From contig NC_035177.2 of assembly GCF_001659605.2 (NCBI RefSeq), forward strand, positions 31,574,136 to 31,638,135: a DNA stretch of 64,000 bases, given 5' to 3'. The notes beneath the pieces were generated by a model. It worked only from the letters and a program-made list of their open reading frames with translations, was not told the origin of the DNA and made no database searches. Of the stretch, positions 22,861-36,490 are shown piece by piece; position 1 is the first letter of the stretch; every line of letters begins with the position of its first letter. Made by a program: the position numbers and the translations under genes. The stretch is from Manihot esculenta. Lineage: Eukaryota; Streptophyta; Magnoliopsida; Malpighiales; Euphorbiaceae.

Positions 22861-25800
22861 AACTTTTTAAGTTTAATTGGCTTAAAATTTATTAATAAGT
22901 TTGAGAATTAAAAAATTTTGATTTTAAAATTTACTAATGTAAATCAAAAGGCATTCAGAAATTACATAGGAATTTTAACTCGATAGTAAATTAAAGAATA
23001 AAATTAAGTGTTAGAATTTATTAATGGATTTTTTATAATTTTAACGTTAAGTTTTTTTTAATCTCTTTATAGGAGATGATAATTGGACATTGTACATTCT
23101 GATTCAGTCTCAACTCTATTAAGATTCAGCTGTCAGGTCTACTTCATATTTAAGTTTAAAATTCGAATTAGAAGAGTTGAACCAGGCTTGAATCTGGAGG
23201 CCTGATCCCATTTATCTCTCTAATCTCGTAAGATAATAAATTCTGTAACGCTTAAAATCGTGTCCATACGGCGTCGAAAAAAAATTAAATAATTGCCTGA
23301 AGATGGAAAATGATACAGTATATCCATACGTACGGTTATGAGTCACTAAACAACAAAAAAAAAAAAAAGAATAAAGGAAGTAAGGGAGAGATACACGAGA
23401 TTAAACTTATCAATTTATACTTTAAGCCTACCTTTTACTGGATCTTAGAACAACAATTAATTTCGTATGTGGAAACGAATGTGATCTTTTTTATCACCAG
23501 AGTATCACCAGAGTTCTCATTCTTATTTCACTCACATTTTATTTTCTTATCTTTAATATTTTTTATTTTTTCATTTCATTTTATTTCTTTTTTTTGTCTC
23601 TCATAATATTTTCTCTTTCTCTCATTTTAATTTCTTCCATTATTATTATTTTTTTCTTTTATTTTCTTGCATCTCTTTTCTTTGCTTTGTAACATTTCTC
23701 TCGTCTTTTTTTGTTCTCCTTCTGTTTCATGTTCCATCATTTTCTTCTTTTTTTTCTCATCATTTTTTTAAATGCTTCTACTTTCTCCCAGTTTAATATA
23801 ATTTTCTCTTATTTTTATACTTATGATTAATTTTCTCTCTTATTTTTAATTACTTTATCTTTCATGTATTTCAAATAATTATTGAAAAATATTTATAATA
23901 AGATAAATTATTTTAAATATTACTAAATTAATCTAAAAGAAGTAAAAAAAAAATTTCCTTTCCAATATAATTTATTTATAAATTTTTTAAAATGTACCAA
24001 CAGTAAAATATCCGAATCCTTAATAAATTTACTAATAGATTCAATATTCAATTTTGTAATTTATTTTTTAATTTTTATCAATTTATTAACAACTTTACTT
24101 AATCATTTAAACGTTCAGTTTAATTTAATTTCTAGTAAATTATATTTTAATTTCAATTTAATTTAAAAAAAATGAGAGGAGAGGAAGAGATACGAATGAA
24201 AATTGAGAATGAGAAAGAAAAGAGGAGACAAAGAAAGAGTGGGGCAATATGGGAATAGAAGAAAGTTATTGACTAATGGAAAAAGCTTTAAAATGGACTG
24301 ATGGACTATATAATCCACAAAATGATTGGTTAGAAATATTTTAATATATAATTATCAAAATCTACAAAATAAATAATTAATAATTATAAATTATAAATAT
24401 CCCAGAGTAATTCATTCCATACACCTCCACTTATTCCACTTTTATTTTTTAAAATTTATCAATTCTATGAAATAATTTTTTTTTATAAAAATTCAATTAA
24501 TTTAAAAAATTTTTACTTTTAAAATAAATAAAAATTATAAAAATTTATTAAAAAAATTTTTTTTTTATAAAATAAATCATATAAAATAGAGAATTAGCGC
24601 ATTCGCACTATTTAAAATTGAAAATTTAGGACATATAAGTAAATTTATGTAAAAAGTTTATATTATTTTATTTAATAAATTATTTTGTGGAATTAAAATT
24701 AATATATTTATAGCAAGTGGAATTAAAAAAAAAGCAATTAATAATTGAAAATTAAAAAAAAAATGAATTTTACGTGAATCACATTTTATGGATTGAGAAA
24801 CTAGTAAAATTATAAAAATAAATTAAATTAAATGAAAAAAATATTTAAATGATTTTTATACTTTCGTTAGAGATATGATAATAGTGCACTGATATTTTTT
24901 TAATAAAAAATATGTAGCGTCACCGTTGCTTAATGTGTATTATTTTTCAAGACTTAATTAATAAGTCTAGATATTTTTTTCTTTTTTTTATTTATATAGA
25001 ATGTATAGATATTTGATACTTACAGCATACTACTTCCAGAATTTTATAAAAATAAAAAATTTATTTTTTCCTTTTTCTATTCCTTTTAAATTATATATCA
25101 TCTTTTTTTTTAATGTGATAATTTATTCATTAATTTTTAATATATTTTTTATTTTTTTAAAATATTTATTACGAAGATAATATTGCAATAGAATAATATG
25201 AATGGGTAGTATATTAAAAAAATATAAAATTTCTTATTTTAATTACATTAATTATATTTTTTATTTTATGTGAAATAATTATTAAAAGAGAGTATTACAT
25301 TAAATATAGATATTAAATTACTGGGTCAATACATAAATGCAACCATGCATATTTATGGAAAACATTTAATCATACCTCACAATTTTTTTTTTTGGAAAAT
25401 TTAGTATAATTAAATAACAGTTTTTTTTATTTTTTTTATTTTTTTACCGATAATTGATATGATTGAAATAAAATTATTTTCGATGAATTAATCTGTAAGA
25501 AAAAAAAATGTGAATTTCAATTAATCTGCAAGAAAAGAAAATGTGACGAGTGCAATATAATATTCTGAATTTAACAACCTGAATTTAACCGTTATTGTGT
25601 AAAAATGACGTATTTTGATCTATGTACATATTTATCTGATTTTATACTGTTATAAAATAGAGTTATCATATCTTCTAGAAATTCAATTAGTATCGGCTAA
25701 TAAATATGAAATCCTGCAATTATAAATGTAATGAAAATCTGCTGAATTTTGTTCTTTAATAATAATTTTTTGTGGAATTTCGTTTATGATTGAGAGAGCG

Positions 25801-27355
25801 AAACTTAATGAACAGATAAAATTTGAAGTGTTTTTTCCTCGATGAAACTAAATATCATATGATTAGACCTCTATCGTACAATATAGTCGTATATTTAAAT
25901 GTCAACACGATTAGTGAAATATATTGATAATATATAATATTTAATTTAAATTATTAAAAAATTTAAATTAATTATTTCAGGTGAAATAATAAAAGAATCC
26001 AAAATTTATTTAGACTATTTTTTCCTTTGAATTATTAACATACTTCATAATTAATATTAAAATTACGTTGAATTAAAATGTCATATCAATTTTAATCGAT
26101 TATTTAAATCAATTTTAGTGGATTTTAATCGAGTCCATTACATTACCTCTAGTTATGTTATTAACATTATCAAATTATTATTTAAAATAATAAATTTTAT
26201 TATTTTAGTATATATTAAATAGGAGTATATTATAATTAATAAACAAATTAAAAAAATTAATTACTTTTTGGTTGTGAGATTTGTCTGGTGGGTTTCTCAT
26301 TTTAACACAAATATATTTTCAAAATTGATATTACACTAAACACATTCTACAGTAGCAGAGCTAGAAATTTCAATTCAATAATTGGTTTTTTGAAAAAAAT
26401 TAATAAGAAAATATCAATTTTATTGCATACTCTCTTATTTAATTAAATAATATAATTTAATGAATTAATAAAAAACTTAATACATTAGAATATATATTTT
26501 CTATAATTTTTAATTTGTTTAATATCAAATTTTAAGTAATTGAAAGAAATAGTAAAATTTGATCTTTAATAATAAAATGAAAAAACTCAATTAATTATTA
26601 TTTTAGATGGAGGAATTAAACTAAATTATAATATTTTATTTAATTTTTGAAATATTATTTATTTAAATTTTTTGTCAAAACCTTTTTACAGTAGCCATGC
26701 CTTCAATTTGAAACTAACAATTGAATTTAACATTTTATACACATGATATGCCATTTAACATTTTAAAAATTATATTATAATTTAATAGTTAATGATAAAT
26801 TAAAAAATATTATTTAAAATATTAGATATAAATTTAAATTATAATAAAGATTTGTATTTCTCCATACAATAACCCTAAGAAATAATATACATTAAAAAAG
26901 CATGTTAGTAAAAATTAGCCAATAATAATAAAATACTATAAATATAATTTAAGCAAGAATATACTTATTTAACTAGCTAGAATATAATAAAATTAGTGTG
27001 TGTATACATATATAAGAGAAATAATGAACTGATAAAATAATATATAGTAATTTATTATTATGGCAATGTAAAATTAAGTTTAATAGGCTATTGAAATTAA
27101 AAGAAATGGTATAAAAAATAATAATATTCTATTTTTTAGATTTATAAACATAATTGTAATAAAAAATAATTAAATTTAATTAATTGTTAAAAATCAATAT
27201 ACCATTGTAATATTATATTATATATAAAACATTAACCACAATTATAATAATAAATATAAATAGTATAGTCTCTGAAAAATTGTAATGATTTTTAGTTTGA
27301 TAGAATTAAAATATAAGAACTCATATTTTTAAAAATAAACATGTACCTTAGTTAA

Positions 27356-27831
27356 TGATGACCGCTGGATTTTCCTACCCCCAATCCTGGGTCCAGATTA
27401 CGGCCACGGCCCATGAAAGGAAGGCCCGCACGCCCTCTCAAAACAAGCCCAGATCATCAGACCCCTAAGGCCGGACTCCACCAGATTCTTCCTCATCGAG
27501 ATCGGCCCGGCCCGTATAACCTTCCCATAGATTCCTTCTCCTCCTGGGTTCAGCGTTCAACCCAGCTCTCGGCCCAACCCAGAATCCAGAACGAGACTCG
27601 TCATACAGCCTGGCAGATCCGCTCACGCGTACGCACGGGGAAGAATCAGAGGCCGTTACGCATGGAGCAGGCGCCTGATATCCTCGTACGCCCATATCTG
27701 CATGGCAGAGACGCGTGGCCCAATTATGGAAGAGCCATTATACATCACCAGCAAGCAGAAAGAAAGGATAAAAGGGATACCTTCGAGAGAGATAAAAAGG
27801 AGGGGAAAAAAAGCTGTATTCTTCAATATCA
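27356..27831 (+). mobile_element. Solo LTR of the Tat-like Gypsy family
   Basis: It begins TGATGACCGCTGGATTT, the same terminus as the LTRs of the element at 47588-58777 (read on the minus strand), and ends in TCA. It shares internal landmarks such as GAATCAGAGGCCGTTACGCA, CTCGTACG and GCATGGCAGAGACGCGTGG. It stands out as GC-rich in AT-rich DNA. It is flanked on both sides by the same 23 bp (27333-27355 and 27832-27854), far longer than an LTR-type target duplication. No internal retroelement sequence remains. Confidence 0.85.
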
Positions 27832-27854
27832 AAATAAACATGTACCTTAGTTAA

Positions 27855-28600
27855 TATATATTATATAATTAATGAGTAACTAAAGTATTTTACTTAGTTC
27901 TTTTAGCCAAATCTATTAAAAACTTTTCTTCCCTTTGGAAAATTTTGTTGAATTGCTTTAATTATAGTGCAATAATTGAAAAACTACTGGGCTAAACCAA
28001 TGGTCGGATTCTATTCAGATGCAAATTTTAGTGGGGCAAGCCCTGGGACCAGTCCAGGAGTAAAAGGGTTGTATTCATTTCCTTGTCTTTTCACTGTGTT
28101 TGATTCTTAATTATTTTTTCAAGAAACAAAATTATCAAACTTTAATGAGATATAAAACCGCTCAAATATTTTTAAAGTTTTTAATGATTTATTAGTAATT
28201 TTCTATAAAAAAAAAATTTATTAAAAATAAGCCATAGAGTTTAGAGATTAACTAGGGATAATTTAGAGAAAGCCCAAGTGATGCATTTCCCTGTCTTTTC
28301 ACTGTGATTGATTCTCACTTCCTATGGCAAAAAAACCAAAAAATTCTCGTGGGGCAACTCACCATTGTAAAGCTGAGGCCTCAGACATTAAAAAGTTACA
28401 AATCGGCCTTTGGATTTGTCTTCTCTCCCTAAATCTAACTTCATATTTTACAAAAACAACTGCTGCAGATTTGTGGGCCTGCTAGAAAAGCTAAAAAGAC
28501 ATAAAATTTCTCCATAGTTTCTTGTCCTAAAACTTCATTGGAAGCAAGGAAGATTAAACAATGAACCTCTTTATGTGCTTTATTCCATTTCTCTAATCAC
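27855..28600. other. Upstream region of SEO copy B
   Basis: From about 28085 this region is recognisably similar, on the opposite strand, to DNA upstream of copy C (to about 36845), so promoter and gene were duplicated together. A block around TCTTTTCACTGTG..TTGATTCT occurs twice here (near 28085 and 28295) but once upstream of C. Confidence 0.6.
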
Positions 28601-28607
28601 TATATAA
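28601..28607 (+). promoter_or_regulatory. TATA box of SEO copy B
   Basis: TATATAA in the context CTAATCACTATATAAAGGCC lies 77 bp upstream of the ATG. The same context precedes copy C. Confidence 0.8.
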
Positions 28608-28677
28608 AGGCCTCTCTTTCAACAAGAACAACACATTAAGCCTTCTTCTCTGTCTCTGCTCTTGTTTAAGCCTAAAA

Positions 28678-31360
28678 ATGGCCATGATCAAGCAGACCCT
28701 ACCCAGTTTGCAGGAACTGATCAAAGGTGACAGGATCATGTTCTCATCTTCTGATGACACTGCAATGACCAATCAAATTCAGGCAACTCATTCTCCTGAT
28801 GGACGTGAGTTCGATGTCAAACCTCTTCTTCAACTTGTTGAGGACATATTTACTCGAGCTGCCCCAACTATTGATGCCCTTGCCGTGCCGGTAAATTTCA
28901 TTTTCGCCGTCTAAATTAGTATTTCTTGAGAGTAGTCAACCTGCAGCTAATCCATTTTTTAATATTCTGTAGGCTACTCATCAAGCACGTACAGCAGATG
29001 CTCTGGATGAGAAAACTTTCCATGGCGGCTTCACTGTTACGCTTGAGTCGTTGGCGTCCGTTATCGATCGAGTTGCTAGTGAGGTCGTATCTCTATGCGC
29101 AGTGGATTGTCTCAGACCATTAATCACAGTGGATTTATATCATGTCTAACTAGCTTGTCTTGTGTATGCAGATAGCGTATAAATGCTCCGGTGTTGTGGA
29201 TGCACATGCAACGACAATGTCAATACTGAACATGCTATCTAACTACTCGTGGGAAGCCAAGCTAGTGATAACCTTGGCAGCTTTTGCGATGAATTATGGA
29301 GAATTTTGGCTGGTTGCTCAAAATTGCACCTCAAACCAGCTTGCCAAATCAGTGGCAATCCTCAAACAATTGCCTGACATTTTAGAGCATTCGAGCATGC
29401 TTAAACCTCGTTTTGATGCTGTGAAAAATCTCATCAAAGTCATGCTTGATATTGCCAAGTGCATTGTCGAGTTCAAGGAGCTTCCAGCTCAGTATATTTC
29501 AATGGATGTCACTGCTTTGTCTACTGCAATAGCCCATATACCAATCACTGTCTACTGGACAATCAGAAGTGTCCTGGCCTGTGCATCCCAGATCACTGGT
29601 CTTATTGGCAAGGGGCACGAGTATGTATTCAATGTTCTTTTGAGATTTGGGAAATTATGTGATGGTTTCTCAACTCCTCCTTACTGTTGTTTGTAGGTAC
29701 ATGGCATCAACAACAGAGGCATGGGAGTTATCAAGTTTGGCTCACAAGCTCAGCAACATGCATAGTCACCTAACGAGTCAATTGGGAACCTGCTATAAGC
29801 ATATTGGTAAATTTTAAAGCTAAAAATGATTAGTCTTTGCAAATATATGTAGATGAAGGATTGATATATATGCATACTTATAAAATCATCTATTATGCAG
29901 ATGAAAAGAAACAGCTGGAAACTTACCAGAACCTTTTACATTTGTTTGAAACGGCTCACATTGACAACATGAAAGTTCTCAAGGCATTGATTTATGCAAA
30001 GGATGATCTGCTGCCGCTTGTTGAAGGAACCACCAAGAGGAGGGTCTGCGCTTTACCTTCTGAATCATCCAATTGACATTTCCTTACAAATTATTAAAAT
30101 TATTGCCTAAACTCTCAGGTGACATATCTAATTAACTATTCGTGTTATGCTTGATAAACATCAGGTTAACATTGAGGTCCTGCGGAGAAAAAACGTGCTG
30201 CTACTCCTTTCAGATCTTGACATCTTGCAAGAAGAGATTTCCATTCTTGAACAGATATACAATGAGTCGCGGCTCCATCCCACAAAGCAGGAAAGTCAGT
30301 ATGAGATCGTGTGGCTCCCAATTCTTGACCCAACTAGTCTGGGAAATAATGAGAACATGCAAAAGAAATTCGAAAGTCTGCAGGCTGGTATGACTTGGTA
30401 CTCAGTATACCGCCCTTCCTTGATCGAGCGTGCAGTGGTCAAGTTCGTTAAACAAGAGTGGCATTTCGGGAAGAAGCCTATTCTTGTGGTGCTAGATCCA
30501 CAAGGGCGGGTTGCCTGCCCAAATGCACTCCATATGATGTGGATTTGGGGCAGCCTGGCCTTCCCTTTCACCACTATGAGGGAAGAAGCTCTCTGGAGGG
30601 AAGAGAGTTGGAGACTTGAGCTCTTGGTGGATGGCATTGATCCGATCATCCTCAACTGGGTACATATATATATTTCCATTAAATAGCTTTAAATCCTCGT
30701 CAAGTAACCGATTAAAAAATTAGTGTCTTTGCTTTTTTCCAGATGACAGAAGGAAGATACATATGCTTATATGGAGGAGAGGACATGGATTGGATTCGGA
30801 AATTTACCAACACTGCACGAGCAGTGGCACAAGCTGCAGGTATCCCTCTAGGGATGGTTTATGTAGGAAAGAGCAACCCAAAGGATCGAGTACGGAAGAA
30901 CATTGCGAACATTATCATTGAGAAACTCAGCCATTACTGGCAAGACCCAACTTCAATCTGGTATTTCTGGGTTAGGATAGAGAGCATGTGGCGCTCCAAG
31001 AATCAACTAGGAAAAACCCCAGAAAACGATCCCATAATGAAGGAGATCATGACAATGCTGAGCTTCGATAGCAGCCATGGTGGATGGGCTCTGTTCACTA
31101 GAGGTTCAGATGAGATGGTGAAAGCCAAGGGATCTCCATTTTTAACCTGCCTGTCGAATTTCAGTAGCTGGAAAGATGAGATTGAGAAAAAGGGTTTCAT
31201 GCCAACACTTAGAGATCAACTTAAAGATCTTCACACTGAACATCACTGCAACAGGCTGGTGCTCCCTGGTGCTGCAGGGATGATTCCAGAAAGGATAATA
31301 TGCTCAGATTGTGGCCGCACCATGGAGAGGTTTATTATGTATCAGTGCTGCGATGAATAA
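28678..31360 (+). CDS. Sieve element occlusion protein (copy B)
   Basis: Seven exons (28678-28890, 28973-29083, 29172-29620, 29697-29806, 29901-30043, 30165-30659, 30743-31360) give 712 residues with no interruption. Every junction is GT-AG and each exon has the same length as in copy C. The product has the SEO_N part (QATHSPDGREFDVKPLL; SNYSWEAKLVITLAAFAMNYGEFW), the thioredoxin-like domain (KNVLLLLSDLDI; RPILVVLD-type strand KKPILVVLDPQGRV), LLVDGIDPII, GGWALF and the terminal CSDCGRTMERFIMYQCC cysteine cluster. It is expected in immature phloem sieve elements as a filament subunit for wound plugging. It converges with copy C across a 2.3-kb spacer. In the last exon the two proteins differ at seven of 205 positions by my count, so the duplication is recent. 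Confidence 0.95.
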
Positions 31361-33670
31361 ACAGTGATGAAGGTGATGAGAGGCTACCAATTATACTATA
31401 CAAATCGACATGGTGAATGAATAAGCAGTGGCATACACCATTGAGAAAATGTTCACTATGTAATTGTTGCATTTTCCTTTCTTTTTTTTTTTTGGTTTCC
31501 ATTTCACTGTGATATGTTGTGTTATTTTGGAATTCATATTAATATTATTCCAATATTTAGGAGAATTTACCTATTTGTATGAAGCTTGGTAAAAATTACC
31601 CCTTATATTATGCCAATATTTTGGAGAATTTACCCATTATATTTAGGAGGTCCAGAAAATTATGTATACGTGGAAAATAAAAATATATACAAAACTTATT
31701 CGCCCTTTAAAAATAACTTTTATTATTTTACCTTTAATTACCGTTCGATTTAAATTGATTTAAATACTTTTTTAATTTAAATTATTTAATAATTTCGTGT
31801 TCACGGTTAATAATTTTATTTTTTATTAATATTAATCTAAAAGGTGATAATTCTCTTCCAATCAATTTTACAATATTTTTATTGTAATTTTATCATATAG
31901 AATTGAATATAATTACTATGTTAGAATCAGACTTTCATTATTATGGTTCGTTAATATTTCAGATGGCTCCATTTCATTCCGCATCAAACTTATTAGTTTC
32001 GTATAATTTTTTTTATTTAAAATGACTTTTTACTAATTATAATAATTCAGTCTAAATTAATTTAAATAATTTTTAAATTTAATTTTTATTTAATTTAAAA
32101 TAATCAATTGAAATTATTTAATAATTTCATAATAACTATTATACACGATTATATTTTTCCGTTAAGGGTATGATGTAGGACGTGATATTATCATCCTAAA
32201 CAAAAACAAAAAGATGTTAGCACATAACAATATATATATTATGATATTTTGAATATACAGTAATAATCTCTGGAAATATACAGATAAATAAATGTATTGA
32301 AACAAATTTTAAGATCAGTTTTATACATAATGTTTATCCATAAAAGGAATTTCTTGGCTTCCCAGTTAAGCATTAATTTATGTATTTTATATTTTTTTAT
32401 CAATAAAAATATTTAATTGGAGATTAACATTAAAGAACTTTAATTTAATATTTAAATTTATGGGTCAAGATATTTACTAACGCAAGCAAAATATATCTTC
32501 AACAAGTTAAAATTTAGTATAAGTTAAACTAATTTTTTTAACAAAACAATTATAATTTATTGTTATTTAAATTTTTTTATTTAATTATATTATTAGTCTA
32601 TTTAAATTTAAATGTATTGAAGAAATCTTTGATTAAATTTTGTTTATAAAAGATTTTCCTAACATTTGAATTCTATGGGAATTTTATTGTAAGTAATTAA
32701 ATTATATTTTTTAAATAATGAATTAAATAAAAAATCGTATATAAAAATATAAAAATTAGTATTTTATATTAACAATTAAAATTTTATGATATATTATATT
32801 TAGAAATAAAATAATAATTTTAATATTGATTTATTTGAATTATGATTATTTAATAAATTCATATATTTTTTTATTATTTATTATTATTTTATTGTAAATT
32901 GCATAATTACTCATAATTATATTTATTATAAATTATTTTATTTTTATTAATTAAAAAATAATAAATAATTTATTATTATTTATTTTTTTTAAAATCTAAT
33001 TATAAAATATGATAACATTTATCGATTATAATTTTTGTAATCACTAAATTAGATTAGATCAATCACATGTTAAGATTAAATTAATTCTATCATTATCTTT
33101 TTATAGATCAATTTTTTTTTATATTTATACTTAATTATTCTTTTTATTTTTTATACAAATTTACATATATTGCAGTTACAATGCTCTAATTTTTTGGATA
33201 TGAGACTTCGAGTAAATAAAATAAAATATATATCTCTATGAGAGTGAAAAGAATAGGAATGCTTATATTCTAATTTTTTTTTAATTTTATATGTTATTTT
33301 TTATCATTATTTTGAAATATTATTATATTCATTAATCATATTAATAAAAAAATTTTTAGTAATATTTAGAATTAATTATCTTAAATTTTTTTAGATCATT
33401 AAAAATAAATAATTTTATAACGAAGTAAAAATATTTGAAAAAAACTAAGTAATAATAAATAGTAGAGGGATTTCAATAATTAATAAAGAGAACAAAATTA
33501 CTTAGACAATATGAATTCCAAAAGCACACATCATAGTAAAAAGAAAAAAAAAATAAAAAGAAAGAAAGATAATGCATAATCCCTAGCCTGTGACGGCCGT
33601 CATTGCTGTTTATTCATTCACCATGTCGATTAATATCTAATAGGTAGCCTCTCATGATTGTGATTGCTGT
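31361..33670. other. AT-rich spacer between convergent SEO copies B and C
   Basis: The first ~60 bp after each stop codon are similar (a second GTGAATGAATAA-like word in each), marking the 3' ends of the duplicated arms. The central ~2.1 kb is AT-rich, with no ORF and no recognisable transposon. Confidence 0.6.
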
Positions 33671-36400
33671 TTATTCATCGCAGCACTGATACATAATGAA
33701 CCTCTCCATGGTGCGGCCGCAATCTGAGCATATTATCCTTTCTGGAATCATCCCCGCAGCGCCAGGGAGCACCAGCCTGTTGCAGTGATGTTCAGTGTGA
33801 AGATCTTTAAGTTGATCTCTAAGAGTTGGCATAAAACCCTTTTTCTCAATCTCATCTTTCCAGCTACTGAAATTCGACAGGCAGGTTAAAAATGGAGCTC
33901 CCTTGGCTTTCACCATCTCATCTGAACCTCTAGTGAACAGAGCCCATCCACTATGGCTGCTATCGAAGCTCAGCATTGTCATGATCTCCTTCATTATGGG
34001 ATCGTTTTCTGGGGTTTTTCCTAGTTGATTCTTGGAGCGCCACATGCTCTCTATTCTAACCCAGAAGTACCAGATTGAAGTTGGGTCTTGCCAGTAATGG
34101 CTGAGTTTCTCAACAATGATGGTTGCGATGTTCTTCCGTACTCGATCCTTTGGGTTGCTATTTCCTACGTAAACCATCCCTAGAGGGATACCTGTAGCTT
34201 GTGCCACTGCTCGTGCAGTGCTGGTAAATTTCCGAATCCAATCCATGTCCTCTCCTCCATACAAGCATATGTATCTTCCTTCTGTCATCTGAAAAAAAAA
34301 AAAAAAGCAAAGACAACAACTCAAATTATGAATGGATTACCTATTTAGTATCACTGAGATATTGTATAATTAAATTTAGTTTTGTAGTAAAAACTACTTA
34401 ATGGAACTAAACGTACCCAGTCGTGGATGATTGGATCAATGCCATCCACCAAGAGCTCAAGTCTCCAACTCTCTTCCTTCCAGAGAGTTTCTTCCCTCAT
34501 AGTGGTGAAAGGGAAGGCTAGGCTACCCCAAATCCACATCATATGGAGTGCATTCGGGCAGGCAACTCGCCCTTGTGGATCTAGCACCACAAGAATAGGC
34601 TTCTTCCCGAAATGCCACTCTTGTTTAACGAACTTGGCCACTGCACGGTCGATCAAGGAAGGGTGGTGTACTGAGTACCAAGTCATGCCAGCCTGAAGAC
34701 TCTCGAATTTCCTTTGCATGTTCTCATCATTCCGCAGACTAGTTGGGTCAACAATTGGGAGCCAGACAATCTCATATTGACTTTCCTGCTTTGTGGGATG
34801 GAGTCGTGACTCGTTGTATATCTGTTCAAGAATGGAAATTTCTTGTTGCGGGATGTCAAGATCTGAAATGAGCAGCAGCACATATTTTCTCCGCAGGACC
34901 TCAATGTTAACCTGTTTTTTGTTTTTCCAAGCATAACATGAATAGTTAATTAGACCTGTCACCTGAGAGTTTCGGCAATCATTTTAATAATTTCTTAATG
35001 TCAATTAGATGATTCGAAGAGTAAAATGCGAACCCTCCTCTTGGTGGTTCCTTCAACAAGCGGCAGTAGATCATCCTTTGCATAAATCAGTGCCTTGAGA
35101 ATTCTCATGTTGTCAATGTGAGTCATTTCAAACAAATGTAAAAGGTTCTGGTAAGTCTCCAGCTGTTTCTTTTCATCTGCATAAAGTATACGATGATTTA
35201 TTATACGATAATATATATTTGCAAATATTAATCACGTTTAGCTTCAAAACCCACCGATATGCTTATAGCAGATTCCCAGTTGAGTTGCTAGGTGAGTATG
35301 CATGTTGCTGAGCTTGTGAGCCAAACTAGATAACTCCCAGGCCTCTGTAGTTGATGCTATGTACCTATAACCAACAGGGAGGAAGAGTTTAGAAACCAAT
35401 GCACACTTGCCCATTAATAAAAATCTCAATAAAAAGCTCAATGAATACATACTCTTGCCCCTGGCCGATAAGACCAATGATCTGGGTTGCACAAGCCACG
35501 ACACTTCTGATTGTCCAATAGACAGTAATTGGTATATGGGCTATTGCAGTGGACAATGCAGTTACATCCATTGAAATATACTGAGATGGAAGCTCCTTGA
35601 ACTCGACAATGCACCTGGCAATGTCAAGCATTACTTTGATGAGATTTTTCACAGCATCAAAACGAGGTTTAAGCGTGCTCGAATGCTCTAAAATGTCAGG
35701 CAATTGTTTGAGGATTGCCACTGATTTGGCAAGCTGGTTTGAGGTGTAGTTCTGAGCAACTAGCCAAAACTCTCCATAATTCGTCGCAAAAGCTGCCAAG
35801 GTTATCACCAGCTTGGCTTCCCACGAGTAGCTGGATAGCATGTTCAGTATTGACATTGTCGTTGCATGTGCATCCACAACCCCGGCGCATTTATACGCTA
35901 TCTGCATACACAAGACTAGCTAGTTATATATACATGATACGAATCCACTGTGATTAATAGTCTGAGACAAATCTACTGCACATAGAGATACGACCTCACT
36001 AGCAACTCGATCGATGACAGGCGCCAATGATTCAATAATAACAGTGAAGTTGCCATGGTAATTTTTCTCATCCAGAGCATCTGCTGTACGTGCTTGATGA
36101 GTAGCCTATAGAATATAAAACAATGGATTAGCTGCGGCTTAATTATTCTCAAGAAATATTAATTTGGACGGCGAACATGAAATTTACCGGCACGGCAAGG
36201 GCATCAATAGTTGGGGCAGCTCGAGTAAATATGTCCTCAACGAGTTGAAGAAGAGGTTTGACATCGAACTCACGTCCATCAGGAGAATGAGTTGCCTGAA
36301 TTTGATTAGTCATTGCAGTGTCATCAGAAGACGAGAACATGAGCCTGTCACCTTTGATCAGTTTCTGCAAACTGGTTGGGGTCTGCTTGATCATTGCCAT
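33671..36400 (-). CDS. Sieve element occlusion protein (copy C)
   Basis: Seven exons (36400-36188, 36105-35995, 35901-35453, 35364-35255, 35176-35034, 34911-34417, 34288-33671) encode 712 residues, exon for exon the same lengths as copy B (213, 111, 449, 110, 143, 495, 618 nt). All introns are GT-AG. The ATG at 36400 is the counterpart of the copy B start; upstream in-frame codons lack an ATG. Domain content is as in copy B. Substitutions at otherwise conserved places include KNVLLL to KYVLLI at the start of the thioredoxin-like domain and GGWALF to SGWALF. The frame is open throughout, so it is probably functional. Introns and upstream DNA are also similar to copy B, showing that a whole genomic block was duplicated in inverted orientation. 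Confidence 0.95.
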
Positions 36401-36482
36401 TTTTAGGCTTAAAAACAAGAGCAGAAGACAGAGAAGAAGGCTTTTGAAGGCTTAATGTGTTGTTCTTGTTGAATGCGTGGCC

Positions 36483-36490
36483 TTTATATA
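36483..36490 (-). promoter_or_regulatory. TATA box of SEO copy C
   Basis: TATATAAA on the minus strand lies about 85 bp upstream of the ATG in the same surrounding sequence (CTAATCACTATATAAAGGCC) as copy B. Confidence 0.8.

Larger units (their letters stand above)
19500..27355. other. Large AT-rich intergenic region without recognised genes
   Basis: Only short chance ORFs occur (for example 23310-23606, low-complexity). Apart from the MITE-like element and the AT-rich repeat units described separately, I see homopolymer runs, poly-T/poly-A stretches and a CT-rich block around 23520-23760. Nothing supports a gene or RNA. Confidence 0.55.

Noticed and set aside
23310..23606. 98-codon plus-strand ORF ending in Phe/Ser-rich sequence
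   Set aside because: Low complexity from T-rich DNA; no start context or family signal.
27413..27850. 145-codon ORF and its antisense partners
   Set aside because: They lie in the solo LTR, which is noncoding in this family.
34683..34934. Alternative-frame ORFs inside the SEO genes (for example 30142-30393, 34683-34934)
   Set aside because: Shadow frames of SEO exon 6; the same frame is open in both B and C only because the copies are nearly identical.
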